Shown here: positions 8,508-18,501 of the stretch, piece by piece | Position numbering within the stretch: position 1 is the stretch's first letter | Layout: each line of letters starts with the position of its first letter | Assembly (NCBI RefSeq): GCF_031551385.1 | Contig: NZ_JAVBNS010000004.1 | Span: forward strand, 1 to 64,000 | DNA from: Anaerosporobacter sp031551385 | GTDB lineage: Bacteria; Bacillota; Clostridia; Lachnospirales; Lachnospiraceae | Direction of reading: 5' to 3' | Length of the DNA: 64,000 nt | Notes under the pieces: generated by a model | What the model saw: the letters and a program-made list of their open reading frames with translations, nothing else | What the model was told of the DNA's origin: nothing | Database searches by the model: none | Translations under genes and position numbers: made by a program

Positions 8508-8704
8508 CTTTTACGATGTTTTAGTGATGTGAATGTGAAGGCTAATGCTGTGTAGTAACGATGTCCACGATATCTCCTATACCTAAAACTGCTGTGTAGT
8601 AATTAATATTTTCTATCACCAAAAAACATGATATAATATGGTTGCTATTGAAAACTTGTGTCATTTGAACAGGTAATATAATTTGTATTTTGAGGGAGTC
8701 AATA

Positions 8705-9139
8705 ATGTCCAACTTTGGTTTGAAAAATATTATTGGAATAATCGTTGGTATTGGAATCATTGTAATCAACGTAATGAATTTCATTAATAAAGAAGCACTT
8801 ATGCAGAATGGTTTAGAAACAACGGCAATTGTAACGGAGATTAGTACTAGAGGGAAAAATAGGAGCATTAGTACTAAAGTTTATGTCAAATATACAGTAG
8901 ATGATGTGTTCTATAATAATCACCTGAGTATTCAAAATTATGGAAGGTACATTGGCGAGGAAATAGCTATATTATACAATCCTAATAATCCGAATACGAT
9001 AACACCAAGAGATCGAAGCATTGCAACAGATGATACGGTTTCCTTGGCTTGGTCTTCTGGAGCAGGAGTAATACTCATTTTACTTAGTATATCATTAGGA
9101 CGAAATAATGTAAAAAAAGTAAAACGGGAATGGAAATGA
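8705..9139 (+). CDS. DUF3592 membrane protein
   Basis: A 144-residue protein with an N-terminal helix (about 7-27), an extracytoplasmic beta domain (TTAIVTEISTRGK...VYVKYTVDDVFYNNHL...GEEIAILYNPNNPNTITPRD) and a C-terminal helix. The 'conversion of a linear value to YNPNNP' strand is the DUF3592 signature. The ATG at 8705 is chosen over an upstream TTG because GAGGGAG sits six bases before it. It is followed after eight bases by a two-domain relative, so the two are probably one operon. Function unknown. Confidence 0.7.
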   Translation: MSNFGLKNIIGIIVGIGIIVINVMNFINKEALMQNGLETTAIVTEISTRGKNRSISTKVYVKYTVDDVFYNNHLSIQNYGRYIGEEIAILYNPNNPNTITPRDRSIATDDTVSLAWSSGAGVILILLSISLGRNNVKKVKREWK

Positions 9140-9147
9140 GGTCTATT

Positions 9148-10119
9148 ATGAAAAAAATTTTAATCACTTTATTAGGAATTGCCTGTATACTGTTTGCTGT
9201 ATTGGCGATTATTGGTACAATAGACGAATATATTTCCTATGAGGATTTAAAAAAGACGGCATCAAAAACGACTGGAACAATCGCTGAGATAGAGCGAGAA
9301 TATTCAGAAAATAGTAGGGGACTTATAGATATAGATTATATTGTAACAGTGAAATATAATCATGAACGTGTGGAGTACACAGGAATTGTTACGTATAGAG
9401 ACGGCATGTATAAAGGAGAAAAAACAAATATTTACTATAACCGAGACAATACAAATGAAATATATACGACTGTAGAGGGCAAGTACATTTGGAAGGATAT
9501 CGTACTGTTCATAGCCATTTTAATCGTCGGAATATTATGGATTATGTATGTATTAGGGAAGCTACCGATTATTGAGACGATATCGTTTTATCGTGCAATT
9601 GGTGTACTCTTCGTTTTTGCTGGAGTATATGCTTGTATTGTAAACATAGATTCAGAATATTCATACTCGAAGTTTAATAAAACGTCAAAGGAAGAAGTTG
9701 CTGTTGTAAATGAGGTAGAGGTGATACCAACGGGTACGCGTAGAACTGGTGGTAGCAAGCATAGATATAAAAAGACTACATACACATCCTTTGTGCAAAT
9801 CACCTATCAAGTAAATGGTATCTCATACACACAAGATTTGAAACAAAACGATACGATCTCTTCATTGAGTAAGGGAGATAAAATCTCTATATTTTACTAT
9901 ACGGATAATCCCTATGAGGTACAATGGGCAGTCACAAAAGGAAGCCGTATAAGAGGTTTTATAGTGACTCTTATATTGGAGATGGCGCTTACGGCAATTG
10001 GTATCGTAATCATACTAAAAGATAGAAAATCAAGAAAAGCTAGAATAGAAAATCACATTTCAAGTGAGATAACAAAAAACGGAAAAGCTATCACAGTAGA
10101 CAGCTCTTCCGAGTCATGA
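9148..10119 (+). CDS. Tandem DUF3592-like membrane protein
   Basis: The 323-residue product has helices near 1-20, 110-135, 145-165 and 275-295 enclosing two extracytoplasmic domains, each with the DUF3592-type pattern (VTVKYNHERVEYTG...NIYYNRDNTNE, and QITYQVNGISYTQDL...ISIFYYTDNPYEV). It therefore looks like two copies of its upstream neighbour's domain. Start at 9148 has GAGG eight bases upstream. Function unknown; the pair is likely co-transcribed. Confidence 0.7.
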   Translation: MKKILITLLGIACILFAVLAIIGTIDEYISYEDLKKTASKTTGTIAEIEREYSENSRGLIDIDYIVTVKYNHERVEYTGIVTYRDGMYKGEKTNIYYNRDNTNEIYTTVEGKYIWKDIVLFIAILIVGILWIMYVLGKLPIIETISFYRAIGVLFVFAGVYACIVNIDSEYSYSKFNKTSKEEVAVVNEVEVIPTGTRRTGGSKHRYKKTTYTSFVQITYQVNGISYTQDLKQNDTISSLSKGDKISIFYYTDNPYEVQWAVTKGSRIRGFIVTLILEMALTAIGIVIILKDRKSRKARIENHISSEITKNGKAITVDSSSES

Positions 10120-10170
10120 TAAGTGTATTTCATTCGTAATATCTAAATTTATGTATTTGGTAATCGATAA

Positions 10171-11121
10171 TTATCTGTCACTACAACCAAAAATCTGTTT
10201 TAGAAATTGGATACGATGAGAAAGACCTTCTTTCGTAAGCTCATTTTCAAGTGCATAGTCGTAAGCATGTACTGTACCCTTTGTTTTATTCAGAATTGTA
10301 GCGACACCAGCTTTTTGAAGTGCTTCTGCATAAAGAATTCCTTCATCGCGGAGACAATCGAATTCTGTGACTTCTACATAAGCTTGTGGTAGATCAGCAA
10401 AGGAATCAGCTTCTAAAGGAGAGCTGTAGGCACGAAGTCCTTGGTCACCATCTCGCATATAGAGTTTGTAAACCATATCTGTAGCAGGAGCATTCCAAAC
10501 AGGAGTATCAATAAATGTCTTCATAGATTCTGTTTCTAATCTGGCATCGGTTGTAGGATAAATAAGCATTTGTCCTGCGGTTTTAGGACCATTTTTATCC
10601 CTTGCCATTAAAGAAACGGCAGCAGCGAAGGAACCACCAGCACTATCACCAGCTAAAACTATTTTTTGCTTATCAATACCCAAAGAAGTAGCATTTTGAT
10701 ATGTCCACAATAGAGTTTGGTAGCAATCTTCTACAGGGACTGGAAAGGCAACAGCTGGTGCAAGTCGGTAATCTACACATACAACTTTGCAGCCTGTTCC
10801 AAGAATATATTCACGAAGAAGTGCAAGTTGGAATGGATTTATTGGTAAGATAAAGCCACCTCCATGATAGTAAACCAAACAAGGAGCTGGTTGATCAGAA
10901 ATGGTTTGTGGCTCCATAATTTGTAGATCGATTTGTACATCGTCATAACTAGGGATAGACATCTTAGTAACTTTAATCTCTTCATCGGAAGTATTGTTAT
11001 TCCACTCAGTGAAAAACTGTTCAATCATAGCCTGAGTAACTACTTGGTCGCCTGCTAAAACAGGTTCCAATATTTTTCCGATTGCTTCAAAATCTGGGTG
11101 TATCGGGTATTTGTTCGTCAT
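10171..11121 (-). CDS. Alpha/beta hydrolase, HSL-type esterase
   Basis: A 316-residue carboxylic-ester hydrolase of the hormone-sensitive-lipase group. Visible features are the oxyanion motif YYHGGGF (about 94-100), the nucleophile elbow GDSAGG (about 167-172), an acid in the TEFDCLRDEG stretch and the catalytic His in GTVHAYDY. It is cytoplasmic, with no signal peptide. The substrate cannot be deduced. It converges with the DUF3592 genes and has its own promoter region at 11122-11316, where nothing else is seen. Confidence 0.88.
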   Translation of the reverse strand: MTNKYPIHPDFEAIGKILEPVLAGDQVVTQAMIEQFFTEWNNNTSDEEIKVTKMSIPSYDDVQIDLQIMEPQTISDQPAPCLVYYHGGGFILPINPFQLALLREYILGTGCKVVCVDYRLAPAVAFPVPVEDCYQTLLWTYQNATSLGIDKQKIVLAGDSAGGSFAAAVSLMARDKNGPKTAGQMLIYPTTDARLETESMKTFIDTPVWNAPATDMVYKLYMRDGDQGLRAYSSPLEADSFADLPQAYVEVTEFDCLRDEGILYAEALQKAGVATILNKTKGTVHAYDYALENELTKEGLSHRIQFLKQIFGCSDR

Positions 11122-11316
11122 AATTTTATAATATCCTTTCGTAGAATAAGATTGTTATATTATGAGGTGAAATTTCCCACACAATATAATGATACTAGGA
11201 CAAATAATCATGTGTAGCAATCCGTAGTATACATTGGTTACAATAATTAGTTTACCATATTTCAACAGATAATGAAACCTTATCGCAGCATATTATATTA
11301 GCAAGGAGCGGTAAAG

Positions 11317-11448
11317 TTGGGTAGAGATATTATAGAACCCATTATTTTAGAGGAGAAAAGAATTACTAAGGGTGATAACATAGCAACAATTAATGATGCC
11401 ATTGAGGATATTGAAAATGCAATGGGTTGGGAAGCGTTTGCTAAATAA
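11317..11448 (+). CDS. Possible 43-residue ORF
   Basis: A TTG-initiated frame with AAGGAG eight bases upstream encodes a small acidic peptide ending EDIENAMGWEAFAK. No family recognised. It may be a real small gene ahead of the DUF7832-like gene, or the remnant of one. Confidence 0.3.
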   Translation: MGRDIIEPIILEEKRITKGDNIATINDAIEDIENAMGWEAFAK

Positions 11449-11519
11449 AGTTTAGTTTGATGGAAAGCAACAATGAGGAATGCATTAATAAGGAAAATTT
11501 GCGTAGGAGGGAAATTATA

Positions 11520-12083
11520 ATGTTATGGGGATTAACAAAAGGTAGAAAAAAAGTAAAAGAGAAAGCAGAAATTAAGAAGCAAGAACATAATAATGAGAAT
11601 GAACGAAACAAAAAATTCGAATATGATAAGTCTGAATGGTACTGGGATTCAGCCAGTGAAAGATTTTGTGAAGAGCAGAACAAGACGCAAGAGGAGCTTA
11701 CCGACGAAGATAATGCGAGAATTTGGGAGTATGCCGGAAATCATATTGCTTTTTTCGTAACATGGTTAATTGAAAATGATTTTTATTTTGGTGATGGTGA
11801 AGACTTTTTTAAAGAAGATTTAAAACTTGTTAAGGAAAGAAAAATGACAGGAAAGGAATTCTTGACAGATAATTGTGATGAGGTTCTTTCACGAGGTGAT
11901 ATCTGTGAGGAAGTTTTGGAATTTGTAGATCGTTATTATATAGATAAATATATGGCTGATTATAGTGATTTTGTAGAAGAGAAGATAAAGAAAAGTGTTT
12001 ATGGAATCGCATTTTCATGGGAGGATTATGATGGGGTTAGGAAGGTAATAGATGATGCGTACAGGGAACATAAAAAATACTGA
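11520..12083 (+). CDS. DUF7832-like soluble protein
   Basis: The start at 11520 is supported by AGGAGGG eight bases upstream, giving 187 residues. After a highly charged N-terminus (to about 35) comes a domain with NHIAFFVTWLIENDFYF and KMTGKEFLTDNCDEVLS, which resembles DUF7832 proteins. These are uncharacterised and often lie next to toxin or immunity genes. No catalytic residues are evident. Confidence 0.55.
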   Translation: MLWGLTKGRKKVKEKAEIKKQEHNNENERNKKFEYDKSEWYWDSASERFCEEQNKTQEELTDEDNARIWEYAGNHIAFFVTWLIENDFYFGDGEDFFKEDLKLVKERKMTGKEFLTDNCDEVLSRGDICEEVLEFVDRYYIDKYMADYSDFVEEKIKKSVYGIAFSWEDYDGVRKVIDDAYREHKKY

Positions 12084-12229
12084 TGATTTAATAGACAGAA
12101 GAGAGGGAAAACCAAGACCTTGTAGAGCAAATGTGCTTTCTATGAGGTCTTTTATTTGCAAAGAAAGAGTTCAAGATAGAAAATAATAATAGAAAGTAAT
12201 AATAGGATAACTACAAACTAAAATTTCCT

Positions 12230-12255
12230 TGTTACCTTTTAGCAGAAACGACGAC
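12230..12255 (+). promoter_or_regulatory. ECF-type promoter of sigma gene 1
   Basis: TGTTAC (12230-12235), 16 bases, CGAC (12252-12255). It matches the general ECF pattern TGNNAC-N16-CGNC and lies 25 bp before the sigma start, so autoregulation is inferred. Confidence 0.5.
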
Positions 12256-12279
12256 TAATAGATGAAAGGAGAAGGGGTG

Positions 12280-12783
12280 ATGAAAGAATTTGAAGAGATA
12301 TATACGCTATATCAAAAAGATGTCTATCATTTTTTGCTAAAACTATCTGGATATGATGATAGTGCAGCAGAAGAATTAACACAAGAAAGTTTCTATCAAG
12401 CATTTGTTTCCTTTGGACGATTTCGGGGAGAGTGTGAAGTGAAATCTTGGTTATGTCAGATTGCAAAAAACATCTATTATTCGCATGTTAGAGCGCAGAT
12501 CAAACAAAATAATATGAAAGCCAAAGTAGATGTGAATCAAGAAGTAAAAGCAGTAAGTGCGATTGTAGAGGAAAAAATAATAGGCATGCATATTAAAAAG
12601 ATAATTCAAGAACTTGAGGAAAGGGACAGGAATATTGTAGAGTATCGGTTGTTTGGAGAATTACCATATAAGGAAATCGGCATATTATTGGACTTAAAGG
12701 ACGCAACAGTAAAGGTACTTTTCTCAAGAGCAAAAGTAAAAATCCAAAAACGATTGAAGGAGGAGTATGGCTATGAAATATAA
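12280..12783 (+). CDS. RNA polymerase ECF sigma factor (pair 1)
   Basis: A 167-residue group IV sigma factor. Region 2 spans about 5-70 (YQKDVYHFLLKLSG...AAEELTQESFYQAF...SWLCQIAKNIYYSH) and region 4 about 105-160 (LEERDRNIVEYRLFGELPYKEIGILLDLKDATVKVLFSRAKVKIQKRL). It directs transcription of its own regulon when released from the membrane anti-sigma encoded downstream. Start at 12280 uses GGAGAAGGGG. Its 3' end overlaps the next gene by 11 bases. Confidence 0.9.
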   Translation: MKEFEEIYTLYQKDVYHFLLKLSGYDDSAAEELTQESFYQAFVSFGRFRGECEVKSWLCQIAKNIYYSHVRAQIKQNNMKAKVDVNQEVKAVSAIVEEKIIGMHIKKIIQELEERDRNIVEYRLFGELPYKEIGILLDLKDATVKVLFSRAKVKIQKRLKEEYGYEI

Positions 12784-13564
12784 ATGCGATATGGTGAAAG
12801 ACATTATGCCACTTTGCTTGGATAAGTCAGCAACGGAAACTAGTGAGCAGGTTGTGATAGAACATTTAGCAGAATGCAAGGAATGTCTGAACTATTATAA
12901 TTTACTGAATAAAGATATCTCACTTGATGGTGCAAGTGGCGAGTCAGAAATGAAGTATTCTGTTTTAGCAAAAAAGCTTAGGAAGAGAAAGAGTATTCGA
13001 GTAGCGATAATTGCACTATTTGTTTACATTTGTGTTTTCCTAAGTATTAATTACGCCCAAGGATATCGAATGAATCCTCAAAGTGCGGCAGATATAAGCG
13101 GGCGATTGAACTACAAATCAAAATTACTTGGCAGTTATGAATGGAATACTTGGAAATTTTATATATACGATAGCTACAGTTGCTATGATGTTGTCTTAGT
13201 TAAAAAAGCATGGCTCGGCTGGAAAGTTAATGATACTTGTTTAAGTTGGCCGAAATTTTTTGAAACTGAAGGAAAGAATGGAATAGAGATGGCAGGAGCA
13301 TTGTTTCACTGGTCGTATAATGACGGAATTCAACTATTTTCTTATGTGGTTAATGATGAAAGAATAAAGAGTGTAGAGGTAACAGTCTTTGGAGAAACGA
13401 AAATAGAATCGATTACGCAGAAAGGATTTCATATCGTAACGTTTGAAACATCCGATATTGGTATTACAAATGATGTAGTGGCAACAGCATATGATGATAT
13501 GGGAAATGTTCTTTATACATTAGAGGAAGAGTATGGATATTGGATTTGGAAATCTGTGGAGTAG
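12773..13564 (+). CDS. Zinc-finger anti-sigma factor (pair 1)
   Basis: The 263-residue product has an N-terminal zf-HC2 anti-sigma domain (C5 and then HLAECKEC, the HxxxCxxC zinc site), a single membrane helix at about 76-95, and an extracytoplasmic domain that I do not recognise. It should hold the upstream sigma factor at the membrane. The ATG at 12773 has AGGAGG nine bases upstream; the in-frame ATG at 12767 is too close to it. Confidence 0.85.
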   Translation: MKYKCDMVKDIMPLCLDKSATETSEQVVIEHLAECKECLNYYNLLNKDISLDGASGESEMKYSVLAKKLRKRKSIRVAIIALFVYICVFLSINYAQGYRMNPQSAADISGRLNYKSKLLGSYEWNTWKFYIYDSYSCYDVVLVKKAWLGWKVNDTCLSWPKFFETEGKNGIEMAGALFHWSYNDGIQLFSYVVNDERIKSVEVTVFGETKIESITQKGFHIVTFETSDIGITNDVVATAYDDMGNVLYTLEEEYGYWIWKSVE

Positions 13565-13610
13565 GAAAGCGGAGTAGGATTTAATTTTGAATAATAAAAA
13601 TGATATAAGC

Positions 13611-13656
13611 AAGGGCGGCATTCGATTTGTTTCTGAATGCCGCCCTTGTTTATCTT
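13611..13656. terminator. Bidirectional terminator
   Basis: AAGGGCGGCATTC and GAATGCCGCCCTT are perfect 13-bp arms with an 11-base loop, between convergent genes. Confidence 0.75.
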
Positions 13657-13665
13657 ACTATATTA

Positions 13666-14781
13666 TTACAAATGTTGAACGGCATACTCCATCAATTCAC
13701 GTTCAGCAATAATTTCTGACGGATACGGATAGCTCTTGGCAGTTTTCTCAAAACGACGTTTAATTTGTTTGGCTTTCTTCGTATTGTTATTGCCAACTAA
13801 CGCATAAACATAATGTGTTCGTAGAACAGAAGGAGAATTTTTCATACGTTTTAGAAATTTCTTCTGATCTCTTGTAAACAATTTTACTAGTCGTGCTGGT
13901 CGGTTTTGTCCAATTAGCTCGCAGTAGATTTGATCGTTAATCAGAAGTTTACGGTGTACTCCAACGATATTTGCATCCATTTGAAAGAGGCGTTCTATCT
14001 CCATATCAGCCACTTCAAATTGCTTTTGATCCAAAAGGCGGTTGCAGTTAAAAACACGAATCGTAGCAATTAAAGAATTTTTCAACATAGCATCAGATGG
14101 AATGAAGAACCATTCTTCTGGCATATTCTGAAGGCGAGTTCCTAGTGCCATCTGTTCCCCAATCTTTAATTGTACAAAAAAGTAACGTAATGCTTCTGGA
14201 TTCTTTCTTAGTGAAAAAACATCATATCCATCATTATGTACAAGTGTTAGACGCAATGGGATTCCATTTGTTACAGCAAAAGCAATACCAGTCACGGAAA
14301 AAACCATACATAGATACGAGAGGATAGAAGTATCAGGGGTAAAAAAAGCAATTACTCCAGACAAGATAGAAGTAATTAGGTTGAATAGAACCCCACCTAA
14401 AAGATATAACGCATATGGGGTATTTTCATCTGTTTTATCTGGTGGTCCCATTAGGCATTGTCCACCTGTGCCAGCTAATGATAGTTTACGAAGATGTAAT
14501 TTCTTATCTTTCTTTAGCAACATAAAACTTCCAATACGAAAGGAATTAAAGTGATAGCCTGTTAGCAGACCACCAAATAAGTGCCCAGCTTCATGAATGA
14601 TAAGTTGAAAGACAAAGGATAGGAATATTCCCAATAATGGTAAAAGCATGACTGTTCCAAAAGATAACCCAGCCTCGCCCATTGCCAGCATACGGTTGGA
14701 AAGTAGAAAACCAATAGCAAATCCAGCTAGTAAGGAACAAAGGATTATAAGGAATTGTTTGATTTTATCTTTTTTATTCAT
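13666..14781 (-). CDS. M50-type membrane metalloprotease-like protein
   Basis: A 371-residue membrane protein with helices near 8-28, 38-60 and several after 115. The zinc-binding HEAGH lies inside the second helix (FVFQLIIHEAGHLFGGLLTG), and an NDGYDVF stretch (HNDGYD) matches the second M50 metal motif. The C-terminal 170 residues are soluble and helical. Intramembrane proteases of this group cleave anti-sigma factors or signal peptides, and the neighbouring ECF pair makes that a tempting but unproven link. Start at 14781 is preceded by AAGGAG. Confidence 0.8.
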   Translation of the reverse strand: MNKKDKIKQFLIILCSLLAGFAIGFLLSNRMLAMGEAGLSFGTVMLLPLLGIFLSFVFQLIIHEAGHLFGGLLTGYHFNSFRIGSFMLLKKDKKLHLRKLSLAGTGGQCLMGPPDKTDENTPYALYLLGGVLFNLITSILSGVIAFFTPDTSILSYLCMVFSVTGIAFAVTNGIPLRLTLVHNDGYDVFSLRKNPEALRYFFVQLKIGEQMALGTRLQNMPEEWFFIPSDAMLKNSLIATIRVFNCNRLLDQKQFEVADMEIERLFQMDANIVGVHRKLLINDQIYCELIGQNRPARLVKLFTRDQKKFLKRMKNSPSVLRTHYVYALVGNNNTKKAKQIKRRFEKTAKSYPYPSEIIAERELMEYAVQHL

Positions 14782-15105
14782 AGTTAGAATTCTCCTTATG
14801 TTTTTGTGTATTTTGGTGTTGTACATACCATAATTATACAGAGCGAAAAGGAGGTTGTCGATGAATAATTGAATAAAATGTTGAAAATGAAAGAAAAGCA
14901 GCATAGGTATTTAGAAACAACAGAAAATCAATGATGTTAAGTAAATTTGCTTGTATAAATAGTAACTTATAATCTTAACCAGTTGTTTTTCATTTTTGAT
15001 ATTGTTTGTTATTGGAAATATATTGTGTTAAAATAGTTTTAAACAAAGAATAAAGCAGATTAATATGTTTTAGGGAACGATACTTAGGCTAGGGGAGAAA
15101 TAATA

Positions 15106-18045
15106 ATGGATAATCAAATAGAGGAACAGTTACAACAAGGATTTGCAACTGCTTTTATTGATACAAATGTAGCATCAAATTTAGCGTATAAGCCAGAGTT
15201 TGTATCGAATAATTATAAAGAAGGACGTAAAGTAATCTCATCGATTGAAGATGAACTATTAAGGTGCCAAGAATTTTCTATTAGTGTAGCATTTATTACG
15301 ATGAGTGGAATTACACCTATCTTGCAGACTTTAAAGGAATTAGAAAATAGAAATGTCTCAGGGTGCATTCTAACAACTGATTATCTGAATTTTAGTGAAC
15401 CAAAGGCACTTAAAAAGTTATCTGAGTTAAGAAATATTACATTAAAGATGTATACTACTAATAACGCACAAGAAGGTTTTCATACAAAGGGATATATTTT
15501 TAAGAGAGATGAAATCTATCGAATCATTGTTGGAAGTTCCAATATGACATTAAGTGCACTTACTACGAATAAAGAGTGGAATACAAAAATTGTATCGACC
15601 ACACAAGGGGAATATACCCAAGATATTATTTCAGAATTCAATCAGTTGTGGAATTCGGAGTCTACTCAGAGTTATGAAGAATTTATCGAAGAATATACTG
15701 CAAAATATAATGCTATAAAAAAGCAACGCACTATTGCAAAAGCAGCAGAGATTCCTTCTATAGAGCAATACCGATTGCAGCCAAACGCTATGCAGACAGC
15801 TTTTATTGTAAATCTGCAGAAAATTCATGAGGCAGGAGAAAAACGTGCTTTATTAATATCTGCAACAGGAACGGGAAAAACATATGCTTCTGCCTTTGCT
15901 TTACGTGAAGAAAATCCTAAGAAAGCATTATTTTTAGTTCATAGAGAACAGATTGCGAAACAGGCAATTGCCAGTTATAAAAAAGTATTTGGAAACATAA
16001 AAACATTCGGTTTACTTTCGGGTAATTCAAAGGACTATGAAGTAGACTATCTTTTTTCAACAATGCAAATGATGGCAAAACCAGAAACGCTTGAATGTTT
16101 TGGTAAGAATGAATTCGAGTTTATTATCATAGATGAAGCGCATAGAGTTGGTGCGGCAAGTTATCAGAATATAATGGAGTACTTCGAACCTGAGTTTTGG
16201 CTTGGAATGACAGCATCTCCGGAGAGGACAGATAACTATGACGTGTATCAGGCATTTAATCACAATATTGCATATGAAATACGTCTTCAACAAGCATTGG
16301 AAGAGAATCTTCTTTGTCCGTTCCATTATTTTGGAATCACGGAATTAAACATTGATGGTGAAGCAGTAGATGAAAAAACAGGATTACTTAATTTTAATAA
16401 GCTAACCTCGGATACTCGTGTAAATTATGTGATAGAGCAAATGGAATACTACGGATATAGCGGAGAAAGAGTGAAAGGATTAGTCTTTTGCAGTTCAAAG
16501 AAAGAGGCAAGCACTCTAAGTGATAAATTTAATAATCACGGATATCAAACAATCGCATTAACAGGTGAGGATAGTCAGGAAAAAAGGGAATTAGCAATTG
16601 AGAGATTAGTATCAGATGATATAGAGAACAAATTGGATTATATTTTTACTGTCGATATTTTCAATGAAGGTGTAGATATACCAGAAATTAATCAGGTAAT
16701 TATGCTCCGTCCAACAGAATCCCCTGTAGTATTTGTCCAACAACTTGGACGTGGATTGCGAAAAGCAAACGGAAAAGAGTATGTAGTTATTCTTGATTTT
16801 ATTGGTAATTACAAGAATAACTTTATGATTCCGATTGCATTGTCAGGTGACCGAAGTTACAACAAAGATAATATTCGTCGATATGTACTGGAAGGTGAAC
16901 GTATTATTCCCGGTTCTTCTACCATTCATTTTGATGAAATTTCAAAGAAGAGAATATTTGCGGCTATTGATACAGCTAATTTTAGTGATATTAAATTGAT
17001 AAAAGAAAACTATAAAAATCTAAAAAACAAGTTAGGACATATTCCAAAGTTGCAGGATTTTGATAAGTATGGAGAAATGGATGTTTTACGGATTTTCGAT
17101 AATAGTAGTCTCGGTTCCTATTACAAATTCCTTGTAAAATACGAAAAGGATTATGCAATACGTTTATCCGATGCAGAAGAGAAGGCAATTGAATTTGTAT
17201 CAAAGAAATTAGCAAGTGGTAAGAGAATTCATGAGTTGGAGTTATTGAAGCGAACACTGATGCATCATCATGGTTTAATTGGAATGCTAAAGAAATCTTT
17301 AAGTAGTGAATATGGAATTTCGTTACAAGATAAGTCAGTAGAGAATGTGGTAAATGTAATGACAAATGAATTTCCAGTAGGTACAGGAAAGCAAACATAT
17401 TCAGAGTGTGTATTTATACAAAAAGACAACCAGACAGGAGATTTCCGTATCTCGGATTCATTTGAGAAAATGTTAGAGAATCCAGCATTCTATGAAATCT
17501 TAAAGGAGTTAGTAGCGTTTGGTATTGAACGTTACAAAGTTAATTACAGCAACCGATATCAAGATACCAATTTTGTGCTTTATCAGAAGTATACATATGA
17601 AGATGTATGTAGATTGCTGGAATGGAAAAACAATGAGGTGCCTTTAAATATTGGTGGATACAAATACGACAAGCAAACACAAACTTTTCCTGTGTTTATC
17701 AACTATGATAAGAGAGAAGATATTCAGGATACTATAAAATACGAAGATCATTTTGTCAGTACCAATAAGTTGATTGCGATTTCTAAACAAAGCAGGACAA
17801 AGGAATCGGAAGATGTTCAAAACTTTTTATATGCAGAGCAACGAGAGATTAAAGTGGAATTATTTGTTCGAAAAAATAAGGATGATAAGATTTCAAAAGA
17901 GTTTTACTATCTTGGACGCATGAAGGCAACAGGACAAGTAAAGGAATTTATAATGGTAAATACAGAAAAAACAGCAGTGGAGATTGAATGGTTACTTGAT
18001 ACGCCAGTGCGCGAAGATATTTATGAATACATTGTAAATGGTTAA
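15106..18045 (+). CDS. PLD-nuclease / SF2 helicase / DUF3427 fusion
   Basis: This 979-residue protein combines an N-terminal phospholipase-D-type nuclease domain (HTKGYIF with H126 and K128, then GSSNMT near 143-148), a superfamily 2 helicase (Walker A ATGTGKT near 255-261, DEAH box at about 343-346, motif III MTASPERT, motif VI QQLGRGLRK near 545) and a C-terminal DUF3427 domain. The architecture is that of stand-alone DNA-processing enzymes suspected in repair or phage defence. A Nudix gene follows almost without a gap, a known type of association, and a PARG-like gene comes next. Confidence 0.9.
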   Translation: MDNQIEEQLQQGFATAFIDTNVASNLAYKPEFVSNNYKEGRKVISSIEDELLRCQEFSISVAFITMSGITPILQTLKELENRNVSGCILTTDYLNFSEPKALKKLSELRNITLKMYTTNNAQEGFHTKGYIFKRDEIYRIIVGSSNMTLSALTTNKEWNTKIVSTTQGEYTQDIISEFNQLWNSESTQSYEEFIEEYTAKYNAIKKQRTIAKAAEIPSIEQYRLQPNAMQTAFIVNLQKIHEAGEKRALLISATGTGKTYASAFALREENPKKALFLVHREQIAKQAIASYKKVFGNIKTFGLLSGNSKDYEVDYLFSTMQMMAKPETLECFGKNEFEFIIIDEAHRVGAASYQNIMEYFEPEFWLGMTASPERTDNYDVYQAFNHNIAYEIRLQQALEENLLCPFHYFGITELNIDGEAVDEKTGLLNFNKLTSDTRVNYVIEQMEYYGYSGERVKGLVFCSSKKEASTLSDKFNNHGYQTIALTGEDSQEKRELAIERLVSDDIENKLDYIFTVDIFNEGVDIPEINQVIMLRPTESPVVFVQQLGRGLRKANGKEYVVILDFIGNYKNNFMIPIALSGDRSYNKDNIRRYVLEGERIIPGSSTIHFDEISKKRIFAAIDTANFSDIKLIKENYKNLKNKLGHIPKLQDFDKYGEMDVLRIFDNSSLGSYYKFLVKYEKDYAIRLSDAEEKAIEFVSKKLASGKRIHELELLKRTLMHHHGLIGMLKKSLSSEYGISLQDKSVENVVNVMTNEFPVGTGKQTYSECVFIQKDNQTGDFRISDSFEKMLENPAFYEILKELVAFGIERYKVNYSNRYQDTNFVLYQKYTYEDVCRLLEWKNNEVPLNIGGYKYDKQTQTFPVFINYDKREDIQDTIKYEDHFVSTNKLIAISKQSRTKESEDVQNFLYAEQREIKVELFVRKNKDDKISKEFYYLGRMKATGQVKEFIMVNTEKTAVEIEWLLDTPVREDIYEYIVNG

Positions 18046-18056
18046 TGGAGGAACGA

Positions 18057-18458
18057 ATGAAAATATGTAAAGTAGTAGCTGCAATTATTATTCATGAAGA
18101 TAAAGTGTTTGCAACACAACGTGGATACGGAGAATTTAAAGATGGTTGGGAGTTTCCGGGCGGAAAAGTTGAACAAGGTGAAACTCCTCAAGATGCATTG
18201 GTACGTGAGATAAAAGAGGAACTAGATACTGAGATTGAAGTTGGGGAATTGTTAGAAACAGTTGAATATGATTATCCTAAGTTCCATCTTTCTATGGATT
18301 GCTTTATCTGTAAGGTTATATCAGGAGATTTAGTATTGAAAGAGCATAAGGCAGCAAGGTGGTTGACAAAGGACATGTTAGATAGTGTTGATTGGTTAGA
18401 GGCGGATAGAGGGGTGGTTGAGAAGATAAAAAAGTCGACTATTATAAATTTGAAATAA
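18057..18458 (+). CDS. Nudix hydrolase (MutT/CTP-pyrophosphohydrolase-like)
   Basis: A 133-residue Nudix protein. The Nudix box GGKVEQGETPQDALVREIKEELD carries the GX5EX7REUXEEXGU residues, with a final D in place of the usual G. GWEFPGGK and the late WL motif place it with MutT-like 8-oxo-dGTP or nucleotide pyrophosphohydrolases. Start at 18057 has GGAGG five bases upstream, within the junction with the helicase gene (helicase TAA at 18043-18045), so translation is coupled. It probably works with the helicase, perhaps cleaning modified nucleotides. Confidence 0.88.
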   Translation: MKICKVVAAIIIHEDKVFATQRGYGEFKDGWEFPGGKVEQGETPQDALVREIKEELDTEIEVGELLETVEYDYPKFHLSMDCFICKVISGDLVLKEHKAARWLTKDMLDSVDWLEADRGVVEKIKKSTIINLK

Positions 18459-18501
18459 AATTGAAAATGAGCGATAAAGTGAGCGATAATACAATTCAGA
18501 A